Below, piece by piece: positions 5,846 through 7,477 of a stretch of DNA of 7,477 nucleotides. This DNA comes from Rhizobium sp. LCM 4573 (GTDB taxonomy: Bacteria; Pseudomonadota; Alphaproteobacteria; Rhizobiales; Rhizobiaceae), in NCBI RefSeq assembly GCF_001854865.1, contig NZ_MDDW01000006.1, positions 23,188 to 30,664 on the forward strand, written 5' to 3'. Under the pieces are notes generated by a model that was given only the letters and a program-made list of their open reading frames with translations, ran no database searches and was not told the DNA's origin. The position numbers and the translations under genes were made by a program. The number at the start of each line of letters is the position of its first letter. Positions within the stretch are counted from its first letter, which is position 1.

Positions 5846-6742
5846 ATGACCGATCATACCCTTTCCCGCCCCGCGCCCAACCAGCATCGTTTCCTTTGGC
5901 CTCTCATGGCCACGCTTCTGGTGTTCGGCTGGAGTTCCGGATTCGTGGGTATCCGCTATGCCAGCGAAGAGGCCGGCGTGATGCTTCTTCTGTTCTGGCG
6001 CACGCTTCTGTCGGGGCTGATCCTGTTGCCCTTCGCGCTGGCGATCGGGCCCCGGATGCGGCTGCGAGCGGTGCGGGAGCAGATGCTTTTCGGGGTGATG
6101 TCGGTATTCCTCTATCTGGGCGGCTTTGCGCTGGCGATCGAGCAGCGGGTGCCGACGGGGCTGGTCGCCCTGACCGCGGACCTGTTGCCGCTGGCGATCG
6201 CCGCCTTGTCGCAACCCGTATTGGGCGAACGGCTGAGCGCGCGGCAATGGCTGGGCACGGCGATTGCCGTCGCCGGCGTTCTGATCGTGTCGTTCGACAG
6301 CCTCAGTTTCGGCACGGCTCCGCTCTGGGCCTATGGGCTGACCGTCGGCTCCATGCTGATCTTTGCCGTCGCCTCGGTTCTCTACCGGCGGCGGCGGACC
6401 CAGCACATGCCCGTTCACCAGAGCCTCTGCATCCATACGCTCACCGGCTCGGTACTGTTCGGTCTGTGTGCCTTGATGCAGGGCAGCCTCGTCCCGCCGA
6501 TGACCCGGGATTTCGCCGTGGGCATGGCGTGGCTGGTGCTGATCGCCACCTTCGTCGCCTATTCGGTCTACTATACGAGCCTGCGCCTTTTCCCGGTGGC
6601 GCAGGTCAGCGCGGCGATCTATCTGAGCCCGCCCGTCACCATGCTTTGGGCATGGGCCATGTTTTCGGAGCCGCTGACGGCGGCGATGTTCGTGGGGCTG
6701 GCGGTGACGCTGGTGGGCGTCTGGATGACGTGGCGCGGCTGA
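5846..6742 (+). CDS. EamA/DMT-superfamily transporter (probable metabolite exporter)
   Basis: Inner-membrane protein of 298 aa with about ten hydrophobic helices in two homologous EamA halves. Half 1 covers about residues 18-150, with FGWSSGFVGIRY near 27-38 and the typical LGERLSARQWLG motif at 126-137. Half 2 covers about 160-296, with AAIYLSPPVTMLWAW and the matching FSEPLT at 273-278. The acidic residues Glu127 and Glu275 sit at the equivalent place in the two repeats. Family members export amino acids, metabolites or drugs; no substrate can be read here. An upstream in-frame ATG at 5813 would add 11 residues (MIGERYAAESL) but has no ribosome site. The ATG at 5846 follows GAGAG (5837-5841) and is preferred. 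Control by the divergent LysR regulator is likely from the layout. The gene ends 5 nt before the convergent mobB stop. Confidence 0.93.
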   Translation: MTDHTLSRPAPNQHRFLWPLMATLLVFGWSSGFVGIRYASEEAGVMLLLFWRTLLSGLILLPFALAIGPRMRLRAVREQMLFGVMSVFLYLGGFALAIEQRVPTGLVALTADLLPLAIAALSQPVLGERLSARQWLGTAIAVAGVLIVSFDSLSFGTAPLWAYGLTVGSMLIFAVASVLYRRRRTQHMPVHQSLCIHTLTGSVLFGLCALMQGSLVPPMTRDFAVGMAWLVLIATFVAYSVYYTSLRLFPVAQVSAAIYLSPPVTMLWAWAMFSEPLTAAMFVGLAVTLVGVWMTWRG

Positions 6743-6747
6743 ACGCC

Positions 6748-7260
6748 TCAGGGCAGGCCCGTCACTTTCACGATGAAATCGGCGATCGCCGCAGTGTCGT
6801 TCAGGTCGAAAACCGGAAGATCGGTATCCTCGACCGAATGATCGGCGGCAATGGCGACGATATGGGGATCGGTCGGCGCGAGCGAATCGCGGCGGGCCGA
6901 TTCCAGTCGTCGCGCCTCTATCTTCGGCACCGGCTCGCGCTTGTAGCCTTCGATGAGAACGAGATCGCATGGCGCGAGACGGGAGAGGATTTCCTGAAAG
7001 GACGGTTCGGGTTCGCCGCGCAGCTCGTGCATGATCGCAAAACGTGTGCCGGAAACGATCGCCACTTCATGGGCGCCGGCCTGCCGATGCCGGTAGGAAT
7101 CGGCGCCCACCTTGTCGATGTCGAAATCGTGGTGAGCGTGCTTGATGGTGGAGATCGCATAGCCGCGGCGGGTGAACTCCTCCACCAGCCGCACGGCGAG
7201 CCCGGTCTTTCCGGAATTCTTCCAGCCGGCAATGCCGAAGATGCGAGGGGTATTGGTCAT
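6748..7260 (-). CDS. mobB: Molybdopterin-guanine dinucleotide biosynthesis adaptor protein MobB
   Basis: Cytoplasmic GTP-binding P-loop protein, 170 aa, that assists MobA in attaching GMP to molybdopterin for DMSO-reductase-family enzymes. The Walker A motif GWKNSGKT is at residues 12-19 immediately after the IFGIAG strand. The family blocks [19 protein letters not shown] (37-55), [20 protein letters not shown] (99-118) and the late VFDLND follow in order. The frame stays open upstream to 7431, but that extension overlaps mobA in another frame and has no family similarity. The ATG at 7260 has a perfect GGAGG (complement of 7268-7272) 7 nt upstream and overlaps the mobA stop as ATGA, so it is the start. 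mobA-mobB order with coupling matches the usual operon. No terminator is evident between this gene and the convergent exporter. Confidence 0.96.
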   Translation of the reverse strand: MTNTPRIFGIAGWKNSGKTGLAVRLVEEFTRRGYAISTIKHAHHDFDIDKVGADSYRHRQAGAHEVAIVSGTRFAIMHELRGEPEPSFQEILSRLAPCDLVLIEGYKREPVPKIEARRLESARRDSLAPTDPHIVAIAADHSVEDTDLPVFDLNDTAAIADFIVKVTGLP

Positions 7261-7477
7261 GCAAGCGCCTCCAGGAAGGCCCGCGCTTCTGCGAGCTCTT
7301 CCGGCGTGTTGATGTTGAAGAACGGGTCGAGCGGTCCACGGCTGGTTTCGATGAAGCCGAAATCGACTGTCACCACCCGGTGACGGAGGAGATAGTCCCT
7401 GATGCGCCGGTTTTCCGGATTGGAGAGCCATGCCTGCAGATCGTCGGCAAGCGCGACCGGCCAGAGCCCGAAGACTG
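7257..7477 (-). CDS. mobA: Molybdenum cofactor guanylyltransferase MobA (C-terminal fragment, 5' end off window)
   Basis: The enzyme transfers GMP from GTP to Mo-molybdopterin, making the guanine dinucleotide cofactor. Only the last 72 or so codons are present. The frame ends at the TGA complementary to 7257-7259. The visible residues begin [16 protein letters not shown], matching the family PVxGLWP block, and continue through [19 protein letters not shown] to [18 protein letters not shown] near the C-terminus. NINTPE(D/E)L is the hallmark ending of MobA. The N-terminal nucleotide-binding domain is outside the window, so catalytic residues cannot be checked. The stop overlaps the mobB start as ATGA. 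Confidence 0.92.
   Translation of the reverse strand, partial: VFGLWPVALADDLQAWLSNPENRRIRDYLLRHRVVTVDFGFIETSRGPLDPFFNINTPEELAEARAFLEALA

Noticed and set aside
5807..6970. A 387-codon minus-strand frame opposite the exporter
   Set aside because: It is His/Arg/Gln-rich with no domain, and antisense to a well-formed EamA transporter.
5767..7383. A 538-codon plus-strand frame spanning the exporter and the complement of mobB
   Set aside because: It overlaps two clear genes in other frames, one on the opposite strand, and its composition (Arg/Ala/Gly-rich) is that of a shadow frame.
7261..7431. Upstream extension of mobB to an ATG at 7431
   Set aside because: The added 57 residues lack MobB similarity and overlap the mobA reading frame, whereas the ATG at 7260 has GGAGG at 7 nt and Walker A shortly after it.

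Overview
The window looks like a chromosomal housekeeping segment from a high-GC alphaproteobacterium, most likely Rhizobiales and probably Rhizobiaceae. The grounds are the strong G/C third-position bias, the style of the amino-acid ABC transporter, the OmpA-like protein with a long Pro/Glu/Arg/Gln tract, and a GGAAC-N17-AGTT motif of the EcfG/RpoE2 type. I see no tRNA, rRNA, CRISPR array, insertion sequence, phage gene or integration scar. This is gene-family recognition from sequence alone, with no database search behind it.

Left part (1-2181, minus strand): a polar-amino-acid ABC importer. Transcription runs right to left through a periplasmic binding protein (1399-2181), a HisQ-type permease (480-1262) and a HisM-type permease (1-483, cut by the window edge). 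The two permease genes overlap by ATGA. A stem-loop with a T-rich tail lies between the binding-protein and permease genes, as expected where the binding protein is made in excess. The ATPase gene is not in view and may lie beyond position 1.

Centre (2182-4770): a 310-bp divergent intergenic region holds a possible housekeeping promoter for the importer, a 10-bp palindrome flanked by direct repeats, and an EcfG-like promoter pointing at the next gene. That gene (2492/2498-4711, plus strand) encodes a secreted protein. It has a roughly 370-residue disordered charged/proline-rich tract, a central conserved-looking domain and a C-terminal OmpA peptidoglycan-binding domain. A textbook intrinsic terminator follows it.

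Right part (4786-7477): a LysR-type regulator (minus) is divergent from an EamA/DMT-family exporter (plus), a classic regulator-target pair. The shared 169-bp region has a palindromic ATTATAAT and two TTGTCAT repeats one 21-bp step apart. Five bases after the exporter, and convergent with it, lies mobB, preceded by an ATGA overlap with the 3' end of mobA. These are the molybdenum cofactor guanylylation genes.

No wholly new system is evident. The items most worth following up are the OmpA-like envelope protein with its putative general-stress promoter, and the repeat structures in the three regulatory gaps.
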